From: Acidobacteriota bacterium
Lineage (GTDB): Bacteria; Acidobacteriota; Vicinamibacteria; Marinacidobacterales; SMYC01
Assembly (NCBI GenBank): GCA_029263435.1
Contig: JAJCXL010000262.1
Coordinates: 1 to 14,630, forward strand
Direction: 5' to 3'
DNA: 14,630 nt
Under the pieces are notes generated by a model. The model was not told where the DNA came from. It did not search any database and saw only the letters and a list, made by a program, of their open reading frames with translations. Of this stretch, positions 7,132-14,299 are shown one piece after another. Positions within the stretch are counted from its first letter, which is position 1; each line of letters begins with the position of its first letter. Made by a program: the position numbers and the translations under genes.

Positions 7132-7991
7132 GATGGGGCCTTGGTCCCGTCCAAAAACGCGCGAGACGCTTCCGCCCACGCTGGGGGCCTCTTCGCGAAG
7201 AAAGCATCTAGGCCGGCTTTGCCTTCGGCGGAGCCTCGCGCTTCGGCGATGGAAACGGCAGTGAACTCCACCAGTTCGGCGTCCGGCAACGGCAATGCCC
7301 GCTTGATGAGCGCCTTGGTTCGGCGGGAGGCCTCCGGACCGGCCTGGAGGAGCTCGAAGGCGCGCGTGGTCACGAGCGCTTCTCGACCCGCGTCGTCGGT
7401 CACGTCCTGCACGAGCCCCGCGGCGAGCGCTTCGGCAGCACCGAGGCGGCGACCCGTGAGCATCATGGGCGCCGCGTGGTGAAGCCCAATCTTTCGCAGG
7501 ATGTAGGGGCTGATGACGCCCGGCACGATTCCCAACAAGACCTCCGACGTGGCGAACACCGCGCGCTCGTGAGCGATCACATGATCCGCACACACACTCA
7601 AGCCGAGACCTCCGCCGATGGCTGCCCCCTGCACATAGGCCATGACCGGCACCGGAAAGTCCGCGAGCCGGTAGAACAGCTTCGCGAGAATGCGGGCATC
7701 CTCCGCGCTTTCCTCCAAGCTCTTCGATCCGAGCTTCTTCATGTAACCGAGATCGGCGCCCGCGCTGAACACTTTGCCTTCGCCCTCGAGAATCAGGAGT
7801 CGTAACCGGGCCGGCGGCTCCATTTCGGAAAGCTCGCCGAGAGCCTGGTGGAGCTCGCCCATCATCGTCTCGTCGAAAGCGTTTCGGACCTCGGGCCGCG
7901 CGAGCACAATCCTCACCACCCCGTGGGCGAGGGCTTCGACTCTCAGGGTCGCGCCGCGCGTGAGCGTCTCTTCAACGAGGAGCGCCTTCAC
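7128..7991 (-). CDS. Enoyl-CoA hydratase family, probable methylglutaconyl-CoA (LiuC/AtuE-like) hydratase
   Basis: Crotonase-fold protein of 287 aa that should hydrate the carboxylated enoyl-CoA made by the neighbouring carboxylase, for example 3-methylglutaconyl-CoA to HMG-CoA. Oxyanion-hole motifs are FSAGADLGYM (75-84) and GAAIGGGLGL (122-131). Of the two catalytic glutamates of classical enoyl-CoA hydratase, the second is kept (E150 in SEVLLG) but the first position, 20 residues earlier, is Gly (G130). The LiuC/AtuE branch shows the same pattern (G-x-LGL...SEV..G..P..ISPF), so this is a branch trait rather than damage, and supports the assignment over a generic fatty-acid hydratase. The start is GTG at 7991, giving a 4-bp GTGA overlap with the AtuA stop; the 3' end overlaps the alpha-subunit ATG by 4 bp. 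This places it firmly in the operon. Confidence 0.85.
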   Translation of the reverse strand: MKALLVEETLTRGATLRVEALAHGVVRIVLARPEVRNAFDETMMGELHQALGELSEMEPPARLRLLILEGEGKVFSAGADLGYMKKLGSKSLEESAEDARILAKLFYRLADFPVPVMAYVQGAAIGGGLGLSVCADHVIAHERAVFATSEVLLGIVPGVISPYILRKIGLHHAAPMMLTGRRLGAAEALAAGLVQDVTDDAGREALVTTRAFELLQAGPEASRRTKALIKRALPLPDAELVEFTAVSIAEARGSAEGKAGLDAFFAKRPPAWAEASRAFLDGTKAPS

Positions 7992-9838
7992 TGAAGCTCC
8001 GGCGAGCTCGCACGGTTAGAGGGCGCGATGCTTTCGAGCAGGGCTTTCGGAAGCTCGACTTCGCAGCGGAGCAACGCTTGAGAGTAGGTCTTGCCCTGGG
8101 CGTCCGTGAACAAGCTCACCGTTCCGCCGCCCCCCAAGGACTCCTCCAGTAGAAAGTTCAGCGCCCACAAGTTCGGCACCTCGAAGCGGTGCACGTCTCC
8201 AAGGGCTACCGCCTCGAACCAACCCGCGACCCGCTCGGCAGTGATGTTGTCGCGAAGCCAGACGTAGCAAGCGGAGCTTCGCCCGATGAGACCGATATTG
8301 GCGGTGTCTCCCTTGTCGCCGCTTCTCGCATGGGCGATCGTCATCAGTGGGACGGTGACCCTTTCGTCGCCAAAGCCGTCGAGCATCTCCGTGTCGTAGG
8401 GATCTTCGAGAGCGCGGAGGGGCTCCGCGGTGCCACCGGTCTCAGGCCAAGCCAGCTCGGCAACGGAAAAAATCTCCGTGCCGTTCTCGTAGACGTTGAG
8501 CGATGCTGGCGCTTGGTGCTGCGGGATCAGACTCGGCCAATAGCGCACGACGTTCGAGATGGCCGGCGCGCCTCCGGTGACGGCGACCCCCGGGGGGCCG
8601 CTCAAGATCAGACTCGGCAGAAGCTTTCGAAACATCTTCAGCTTGCGTACATCATGGTCGCGCGCGGCGAGCCGCAAGAGGATCTCGGTCGTCAGATGAG
8701 GCGGCGTCAATCCTCGATGGGTGCTGTCGTCACCAATATGCTCGGTCGTCACCGCTTCGAAGCTAGAAAGACCCTCCCGGTCGAGCTCGGCGTCGAGGCG
8801 ACGCCAAAAGACGTCCGCGAAGATCTCAGCCTTCGCGCGCGCATCGGGTCCTGAAATGATGATGGATCCGGAAGACTTGAAGCCGTCTTCGAGCGCGGCG
8901 CTGACCTTGAGCAAGTCGGTGGGTGGAGCACCCTTCGCACCCGTCACCCGCACTCGGTCGGGGCCGTCCTCGGCGAGCTCCATCGTCGTAAAATCCGCGA
9001 TGGCGTCCGGCGTGATGTAGACCTGCGGGTGTCCCATCTCGTAGAGAAATTGTTCTCGCACCGTTTGAAGTGAGACCAGGCCGCCGCTCCCGGGGTGCTT
9101 CGTGATGACGAACGAACCGTCACTGTCGAACTCGACGATGGGATAGCCGACGTCGACGAAGCTTTCGACTTTCTTCCAATCGGTGAAATTGCCGCCGGTC
9201 GCTTGCGCTCCGCACTCGATGAGGTGGGAGGCAACGATGCCTTGGGCGAGCTTGTCGTAGTCGTCCGCGGACCAACCGAGCTCGTGAATGAGCGCCGCCA
9301 GGGTAATGCCGGTATCGGTGACTCGCCCCGACAGCACGATGTCCGGGTCTTGCTTCAGCGCCTCGACCACCGGCATGGCTCCGAAATAGGCGTTCGCCGA
9401 CAGCACTTTGTCCCCGTAATCTCCCAGCGCGTCACCGGTCTCCATGTTCGACAGATCGAGCTCGTCGAGTATCGGAACGACGTCGTCGCCTCCGACGACC
9501 GCGACCTTGAGGGAGAGCCCTTTCTTCGCCGCCAAGGCAAACAATGCATCGGCACAGGCCTTGGGATTGACGCCGCCGGCATTCGTGATCACCTTGATGC
9601 CTTTGTCCAGCAGGGTCTCGAGCAGCGGATCGATCTGATGAACGAAGTCGCGTGCATAGCCTGCGCTCGCGTCTTTCGCGTGCTGCTTTTGGAGAATGCT
9701 CATGGTGATCTCGGCGAGAAAATCCATCGACACGTAGTCGACACGAGGCTCCCCCATCACCTGTCGCCGCAAGGCGTAAGGATCGTCTCCCCAGTAGCCG
9801 CCGGCATTCGCGATACGTAACTTCGTTCTCTTGCTCAT
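7988..9838 (-). CDS. AtuA-family protein (acyclic terpene utilization, DUF1446)
   Basis: Protein of 616 aa in the AtuA family, named from the Pseudomonas atu cluster for citronellol/geraniol breakdown; its biochemical role has not been settled to my knowledge. Two parts are visible: the large N-terminal domain (about 7-440) with RIANAGGYWGDDP (8-20), VITNAGGVNPKAC (83-95) and SGRVTDTGITLAALIHELGW (170-189), and a C-terminal ferredoxin-like AtuA domain (about 490-600) with ARSGDKGDTANIG (504-516). In some genomes these parts are separate genes; here they are fused. There is no signal peptide or membrane segment, so it is cytoplasmic. ATG 9838 follows the carboxyltransferase stop by 18 bp, with only a purine-rich AGAGAAAGAG stretch as ribosome site. 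Its place between the two carboxylase subunits and next to the hydratase implies a role on the same acyl-CoA substrates, but that is inference. Confidence 0.92.
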   Translation of the reverse strand: MSKRTKLRIANAGGYWGDDPYALRRQVMGEPRVDYVSMDFLAEITMSILQKQHAKDASAGYARDFVHQIDPLLETLLDKGIKVITNAGGVNPKACADALFALAAKKGLSLKVAVVGGDDVVPILDELDLSNMETGDALGDYGDKVLSANAYFGAMPVVEALKQDPDIVLSGRVTDTGITLAALIHELGWSADDYDKLAQGIVASHLIECGAQATGGNFTDWKKVESFVDVGYPIVEFDSDGSFVITKHPGSGGLVSLQTVREQFLYEMGHPQVYITPDAIADFTTMELAEDGPDRVRVTGAKGAPPTDLLKVSAALEDGFKSSGSIIISGPDARAKAEIFADVFWRRLDAELDREGLSSFEAVTTEHIGDDSTHRGLTPPHLTTEILLRLAARDHDVRKLKMFRKLLPSLILSGPPGVAVTGGAPAISNVVRYWPSLIPQHQAPASLNVYENGTEIFSVAELAWPETGGTAEPLRALEDPYDTEMLDGFGDERVTVPLMTIAHARSGDKGDTANIGLIGRSSACYVWLRDNITAERVAGWFEAVALGDVHRFEVPNLWALNFLLEESLGGGGTVSLFTDAQGKTYSQALLRCEVELPKALLESIAPSNRASSPELQ

Positions 9839-9856
9839 TGCTCTTTCTCTCTACGG

Positions 9857-11464
9857 CTACATCCGAAACACGCCGACCGTGGTGTCTTCGATGGGAGCAT
9901 TCGACGCCGCCGCCAGACTCAACGCCAAGACCTCTCGCGTCTCTCGCATGCCCACCACGCCGTCATCCCACAGTCTCGCTGACGCATAGTACGGATGACC
10001 TTCACGTTCGTACTTTTCTCGAATAGGGTCGGCGATGGCTTCGGCTTGGGCGCTCGAAAGCGTTTCTCCCCGCCGCTCGAGCTGATCGCGCTTCACGGTG
10101 ATGAGGACTTGCGCCGCCTGCTCGCCGCCCATGACCGAGATCCGACTCGAGGGCCACGTCCACATGAAACGCGGGTCGTAGGCGCGCCCGCACATCCCAT
10201 AGTTACCGGCCCCGAAGCTTCCACCCAGGATGAAGGTGATCTTCGGCACGCGCGCGGTCGCCACCGCGTGCACCATCTTCGCGCCGTCTTTCGCGATTCC
10301 GCCACGCTCATAAGCCGAGCCAACCATGAACCCGGTGATGTTCTGGAGGAACACCAGCGGCGTCTTCTCGGCGGTGCAAAGCTCGATGAAGTGGGTCGCT
10401 TTGAGGGCACTCTCGCTGAACAAGACCCCATTGTTGGCGATGATGCCGACCGGCATCCCCTCGACATGCGCGAAGCCGGTAACGAGGGTGGTGCCGTAGC
10501 GCTTCTTGAACTCCAGAAATCGACTGCCGTCGACGACTCGCGCGATGACTTCACGGACATCGACCTGTCGGTTGCGCTCCCGCGGCCAAATACCCAACAG
10601 CTCCTCAGGATCGTAGGCGGGCGCTTCCGGCGTCTGGAATCGTCCAACCGCCTCGGGCCTCACTCCCAGGTGTCCGACGATCTCGCGAAGGATCTCGATC
10701 GCGTGAGCGTCATCCTCGGCGAAGTGATCGGCAACCCCGGACGACTCCGTGTGCACCCGGGCACCGCCGAGCTCTTCCGCGGAGACGTCTTCGCCGGTGG
10801 CGGCTTTCACGAGAGGCGGACCCGCGAGAAAGATCGTCCCGGTGCCGTTGACGATGACCGCTTGATCGCTCATCGCCGGGACGTAGGCGCCTCCTGCCGT
10901 GCACATGCCCATGACGGCGGCGATTTGAGGTATCCGCGCTGCGCTCAAGACGGCCTGGTTTCGAAAAATACGACCGAAATGATCGCGGTCCGGAAAGACT
11001 TCATCCTGCTTGGGCAAGAACGCCCCCCCGCTATCGACGAGATAGATACACGGCAGGCGATTTTCGAGAGCGACCTCTTGAGCACGGAGGTGTTTTTTTA
11101 CCGTGACCGGATAGTAAGTGCCGCCTTTGACGGTCGCGTCGTTCGCGACGATCATGCATGGCCGGCCCCTGACGAGCCCGACTCCGGTGACGATGCCGCC
11201 AGCCGGGACGGTGTCGTCATACAGGTCGAATCCGGCGAGGGCCGAAAGCTCCAGAAACGGGGCGCCTTCATCGATGAGCGCCGCGACTCGATCGCGCACG
11301 AACATCTTCCCCTGGTCGCGGTGTCTCTGATGCGCTCTCTCCCCGCCGCCATTGCGGATCGATGCGAGCTTGGACTCGAGATCTTTGGTCAAGACGAGAT
11401 TGGCGTCGTAGTTCTGGCGGTAGTCCTCGCTCGCGGTCTGAATCTGGCTTCGGATGAGGGTCAT
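9857..11464 (-). CDS. Acyl-CoA carboxylase beta subunit (carboxyltransferase), methylcrotonyl-CoA type
   Basis: Cytoplasmic 535-aa carboxyltransferase that moves CO2 from carboxybiotin to the gamma carbon of a 3-methyl-enoyl-CoA; length equals that of typical MccB/LiuB. N-terminal crotonase-like half: ATVKGGTYYPVTVKK (110-124), YLVDSGGAFLPKQDEVFPD (141-159), MGMCTAGGAYVPAMSD (185-200) and TGTIFLAGPPLVKAATGE (208-225). C-terminal half: FLQNITGFMVG (372-382) and ILGGSFGAGNYGMCGRAYDP (412-431). These blocks fit the methylcrotonyl-/geranyl-CoA group better than propionyl-CoA carboxylase. ATG 11464 is preceded by AGGA at 11475-11478 (10-base spacer), which overlaps the LLM gene stop; the intergenic gap is 12 bp. 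Its partner is the alpha subunit at 5161-7131, separated by the AtuA and hydratase genes. Geranyl-CoA cannot be excluded as substrate. Confidence 0.93.
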   Translation of the reverse strand: MTLIRSQIQTASEDYRQNYDANLVLTKDLESKLASIRNGGGERAHQRHRDQGKMFVRDRVAALIDEGAPFLELSALAGFDLYDDTVPAGGIVTGVGLVRGRPCMIVANDATVKGGTYYPVTVKKHLRAQEVALENRLPCIYLVDSGGAFLPKQDEVFPDRDHFGRIFRNQAVLSAARIPQIAAVMGMCTAGGAYVPAMSDQAVIVNGTGTIFLAGPPLVKAATGEDVSAEELGGARVHTESSGVADHFAEDDAHAIEILREIVGHLGVRPEAVGRFQTPEAPAYDPEELLGIWPRERNRQVDVREVIARVVDGSRFLEFKKRYGTTLVTGFAHVEGMPVGIIANNGVLFSESALKATHFIELCTAEKTPLVFLQNITGFMVGSAYERGGIAKDGAKMVHAVATARVPKITFILGGSFGAGNYGMCGRAYDPRFMWTWPSSRISVMGGEQAAQVLITVKRDQLERRGETLSSAQAEAIADPIREKYEREGHPYYASARLWDDGVVGMRETREVLALSLAAASNAPIEDTTVGVFRM

Positions 11465-11476
11465 GTTCCTTCGATC

Positions 11477-12511
11477 CTAGCGGAAGTAGGGAATCACTTC
11501 TTTTCCCAAGAGCCGGACCGCTTCGACCGGATCCGGCCCGAGGGGTGGCCCGAAGCTCAGATGCCTGGCGCCGGACTCGACCAAGGGCTCCAGTCTTCGA
11601 ATGAGTGCCGCCGGCGTCCCCACGACGCCGATCCGCAACATCCTGTCATCGACGAGAGAGCAAGCACGGTCGAGGTCACGATCTCGATGCACCGCCTTTT
11701 CGATCTCAGCGAAGTCGTCTTTCGTCAACGACAATCTCTCGAGGATGAGAGGCGACAACGCGCTGCCGTAATAGGCGACCTTTTCCGCGAGCGCTCGCCT
11801 CGCCGCTGACGCGTCATCGGAAAGAGACACCCATATGCAGGCCGCGAAGTCCAACTCGCCCAGCCCATTTTGCCTCCGCTCGGCGGCACCTTGGTCGAGC
11901 AACGGCTTCACCGTCTCGAAATGCTCCGGCGGGAACAAGAGCGGGAGCGCTCCGTCGGCGATCTCACCCGTCAGTTTCAACATCTTCGGCCCGAGCGCAC
12001 CGATATAGATCGGTGTCACTCGCGGGGCGTCGAAGCGCAGATAGCTGTCATCGGTCCACTTACAAAACTTGCCGGCGAGTCCGGCGCGCTCTCCGGAGAG
12101 GAGCTTTCGGATCACGTGAACGGATTCGCGCACCGCGGCCAGCGGAGAGTCGTGCGCGATACCGACCCACTCGAGAAAATCCTTGGCTCCCGCGGCGAGA
12201 CCGAGGTGAAAGCGGTTCCCGCTCAGCTCGTCCATCGTGGCAGCCATCATGGCGATCTCGCTCGGGTCGATCGAGTAAGGATTGAGAATGCACGTGCCCA
12301 GCCCAATCCGCCGGGTCGCGCTCACCAAACCGGCGAGTATCACCGGTGCGCTCTTCAAGAAGAGGTCGTTGCTCACCCAGAGCTGGTCGAATCCTGCGGC
12401 CTCAGCCGTGATCGCAAGCGACACATAGTCCGAGAACGCCAGATCATTGTTCAAGCGAATACTGAACTTGATCGGAGTCGGGTTAGCGCTTGGTTCGCTG
12501 CCTGAGCTCAA
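11477..12511 (-). CDS. LLM-class flavin- or F420-dependent oxidoreductase
   Basis: Bacterial luciferase-like TIM-barrel oxidoreductase of 344 aa, cytoplasmic. Visible features: IKFSIRLNND at the first strand, AEAAGFDQLWVSND (36-49), RRIGLGTCILNPYSIDPSEIA (67-87), the MDELSGNRFHLGLAAG stretch (93-108), and TPIYIGALGPKMLKLTGEIADG (166-187). The GNRFHLGL-G and IADG patterns are closest to the methylene-H4MPT reductase-like (Mer) branch, many members of which use F420, but FMN use is possible and no cofactor-specific residue can be read with certainty. The start is TTG at 12511: CCTC at 12520-12523 gives a GAGG ribosome site 8 bases upstream, and no in-frame ATG or GTG occurs near the conserved N-terminus. 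It starts 10 bp after the Rid stop and ends 12 bp before the carboxyltransferase. Its substrate is unknown; an operon-linked redox step on the acyl-CoA or its precursor is a reasonable guess. Confidence 0.85.
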   Translation of the reverse strand: MSSGSEPSANPTPIKFSIRLNNDLAFSDYVSLAITAEAAGFDQLWVSNDLFLKSAPVILAGLVSATRRIGLGTCILNPYSIDPSEIAMMAATMDELSGNRFHLGLAAGAKDFLEWVGIAHDSPLAAVRESVHVIRKLLSGERAGLAGKFCKWTDDSYLRFDAPRVTPIYIGALGPKMLKLTGEIADGALPLLFPPEHFETVKPLLDQGAAERRQNGLGELDFAACIWVSLSDDASAARRALAEKVAYYGSALSPLILERLSLTKDDFAEIEKAVHRDRDLDRACSLVDDRMLRIGVVGTPAALIRRLEPLVESGARHLSFGPPLGPDPVEAVRLLGKEVIPYFR

Positions 12512-12521
12512 CGCGGGAGCC

Positions 12522-12923
12522 TCAAGCGCTCTCGGCGGCGGAGCCGATAACGGCTTCCGCTTCGATCTCGACGAGGTAGTCGTCGCCGATCAAGTCAGCG
12601 CGGACCAGCGTGTTGGCCGGGCGGATCTTTCCGAACCGTTCTCCATGCGCTTGGCCGACGGGCTTCCAGTCGTCGACGCGTGCGACGAAGATCCGAGTGC
12701 GGACGACATCGCCGAGCGTGCCCCCTAAAGACGTGATGGCGGTCTCGATCTTGTCCAGCGCATAGCGGGCCTGTCCCGCCGCATCACCCGGCGCGACGAC
12801 TCCGTCCGGGCCGGTCGCGGTCGTGCCCGAGACATAAATATGGTCGCCCACCCGCACCGCACGCGAGTAGCCATATTCTTCCTCCCAGGACACACCACTT
12901 CCGACCGAGCGTCGTTCGACCAT
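12522..12923 (-). CDS. Rid-family protein lacking the RidA arginine; first gene of the operon
   Basis: Rid-superfamily protein of 133 aa. Family marks are HIYVSGTTATGPDG (28-41), a central TRIFVARVDDW (76-86) and the C-terminal block RPANTLVRADLI...YLVEIEAEAV. E119 is kept, but the position of the RidA arginine (PAR in RidA) is N104 (PAN). Subfamilies without that arginine (Rid4-Rid7 type) do not show the imine deaminase activity of RidA, so this protein may bind a metabolite or catalyse something else. ATG 12923 has a clear ribosome site, AGGAG (12932-12936), 8 bases upstream. It heads the run of eight co-directional genes, 10 bp before the LLM gene. The promoter must lie in the 62-bp gap shared with the divergent barrel gene. 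Confidence 0.88.
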   Translation of the reverse strand: MVERRSVGSGVSWEEEYGYSRAVRVGDHIYVSGTTATGPDGVVAPGDAAGQARYALDKIETAITSLGGTLGDVVRTRIFVARVDDWKPVGQAHGERFGKIRPANTLVRADLIGDDYLVEIEAEAVIGSAAESA

Positions 12924-12985
12924 CTATTTTTCTCCTGTTTCGACCTATATCATAACGGTTCCAGAGACAAAGGAACGCGCCTAGA
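12924..12985. promoter_or_regulatory. Divergent intergenic region, probable promoters for both directions
   Basis: This 62-bp gap separates two genes read away from each other, so both transcripts most likely start here. It is AT-richer than its surroundings, with TATATCATAAC around 12946-12956. For the minus direction TATGAT (12949-12954) is a possible -10, and TTGTCT (complement of 12965-12970) a possible -35, although spacing is poor (10 bases, or 15 to an alternative TATAGG). For the plus direction TATCAT (12948-12953) could be a -10. Ribosome sites at 12932-12936 (minus) and 12969-12974 (plus) are clear. No obvious operator palindrome is seen. Confidence 0.4.
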
Positions 12986-14299
12986 ATGATAACCATCCGC
13001 AGAGCCCTAACCCGAGTCATACTTCTGTCACTGACATACGCCGCAGGCGACGCGCCAGCGCAAGACCACAGCGCGCACGAGCAAAGCGAGGAAGAAGCGG
13101 CGACGCCCGCGAGAGGCTCGGGGACGAGCTGGCTTCCGGCATCGAGTCCGCGCGACATGTTCCATTTCAACCGGGGCGATTGGAACTTCATGGTGCACGG
13201 CTTCGCCAACTTCTCCTGGCAACGAGAGTCCGAGCCTCGAGGGACGGACGAGTTCTTCAGCACGAACATGGGTATGTTCTCGGCGGGACGGGGCGTGGGC
13301 AAGGGCGCTTTCTCCTTTCGCTTCATGGCGACGTTGGAGCCGACCTTGGGCTCGACCGGATATCCGCTTTTGCTTCAAACGGGAGAGACCGCCGACGGCA
13401 CGAACCCGCTCTTCGACCGACAGCACCCCCACGACGTGCTGATGGAGGTCGCGCTCAGCTATGAGCGCCCCGTGGGGGACAACGGCAAGTTTTTCGCCTA
13501 TTTCGCGCCGGTCGGCGACCCTGCCATCGGTCCCACCGCGTTCATGCATCGCATGTCCGGGGTCGACAATCCGGTGGCCCCCATCACCCATCATTGGCTC
13601 GACGCGACGCATATCAGCTACGGAGTGCTCACCTTCGGCTGGAGCCGATCGGATACGGTGAAGCTCGAAGGCTCGATCTTCAACGGGCGTGAGCCCGATG
13701 CGAAGCGTTGGAACGTCGAGAAGTTCGCGCTCGACTCCTATGCGTTCCGATTGAGCATCAGCCCTAAGCCGAACTGGTCGCTTCAAGCGAGCATGGCTCG
13801 CTTGACCGAGCCGGAGCGCCTGCATCCGTCTCAGAACGTCCTTCGCATGACCGCGTCGGTGACCTACAACCGGCCTCTCAACCGCGGAAACTGGCAGTCC
13901 ACGGTCGCCTGGGGCAGGAACAAATGGGACGAGCCTCCAGGGGCCCCCGCAGCGCTACCGCCGGGCGTCCACATTCATTTCACCCCGGGGGTCCAACCGA
14001 CCCGAAGCGCCGTGCTCGGCGAGACCGGCCTGAGACTTCGGAATCGGCATACCGTGTTCGCTCGCGGGGAGTGGGCGGAGAAGGACGAGCTGTTTCGAGC
14101 GGCGGACCGGAGGCACTCTCTCGTCTATAACGTCGGAAAGCTCAACGTCGGCTACATTTTTGATTTTCTGACCCTGGCCCACGCTCGCGTCGGCGTCGGC
14201 GCTTATGGCGGCGCCCACTGGGTCCCGAAAGATTTGGAGTTCGTCTACGGCGAGCGGCCGACGAGCTACGGTGTGTTCTTCCGCTTCAAGATTATCTAG
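12986..14299 (+). CDS. Exported protein, probable outer-membrane beta-barrel of an uncharacterised family
   Basis: Protein of 437 aa with a signal peptide (IRR, hydrophobic VILLSL, cleavage likely after A23-P-A25). The mature N-terminus has DHSAHE and an acidic low-complexity tract. The rest alternates aromatic and polar residues in short strands (for example NFMVHGFANFSWQ, YSYGV-like and FFRFKII at the very end), as in outer-membrane barrels. Conserved-looking blocks are YPLLLQTGET (126-135), DRQHPHD (144-150), APVGDPAIGPTAFMHR (174-189), THHWLDATH (201-209) and FNGREPD (232-238). I recognise this block order from unnamed bacterial proteins often found near copper or heavy-metal efflux genes, but know of no established function; no metal gene is in this window. 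AAAGGA at 12969-12974 lies 11 bases before ATG 12986. It diverges from the catabolic operon and overlaps the next convergent gene by 8 bp. Confidence 0.75.
   Translation: MITIRRALTRVILLSLTYAAGDAPAQDHSAHEQSEEEAATPARGSGTSWLPASSPRDMFHFNRGDWNFMVHGFANFSWQRESEPRGTDEFFSTNMGMFSAGRGVGKGAFSFRFMATLEPTLGSTGYPLLLQTGETADGTNPLFDRQHPHDVLMEVALSYERPVGDNGKFFAYFAPVGDPAIGPTAFMHRMSGVDNPVAPITHHWLDATHISYGVLTFGWSRSDTVKLEGSIFNGREPDAKRWNVEKFALDSYAFRLSISPKPNWSLQASMARLTEPERLHPSQNVLRMTASVTYNRPLNRGNWQSTVAWGRNKWDEPPGAPAALPPGVHIHFTPGVQPTRSAVLGETGLRLRNRHTVFARGEWAEKDELFRAADRRHSLVYNVGKLNVGYIFDFLTLAHARVGVGAYGGAHWVPKDLEFVYGERPTSYGVFFRFKII

Noticed and set aside
7132..7593. In-frame N-terminal extension of the biotin carboxylase by 154 residues
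   Set aside because: It overlaps the hydratase gene on the same strand, is Arg/Gly-rich without family similarity, and the normal N-terminus LVIANRGEIARRI begins right after ATG 7131.
9995..11809. Long plus-strand open frame of about 600 codons
   Set aside because: It is antisense to the carboxyltransferase and LLM genes, whose minus-strand proteins carry full family motifs; the plus-strand translation has none and is rich in Arg/Asp/His, as expected of a codon-bias shadow in GC-rich DNA.
12982..12987. TAGAAT as a -10 element of the barrel gene, also seen at 2791-2796 before the first Rid gene
   Set aside because: At 12982 it overlaps the start codon, so a transcript from it would begin inside the gene. 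The good ribosome site at 12969-12974 implies initiation upstream. The match at 2791 has no suitable -35, so it is mentioned only as a possibility.
12784..13326. Minus-strand open frame across the divergent promoter gap
   Set aside because: It is antisense to the barrel gene and out of frame with the Rid gene; it has no domain pattern and would cross both ribosome sites.
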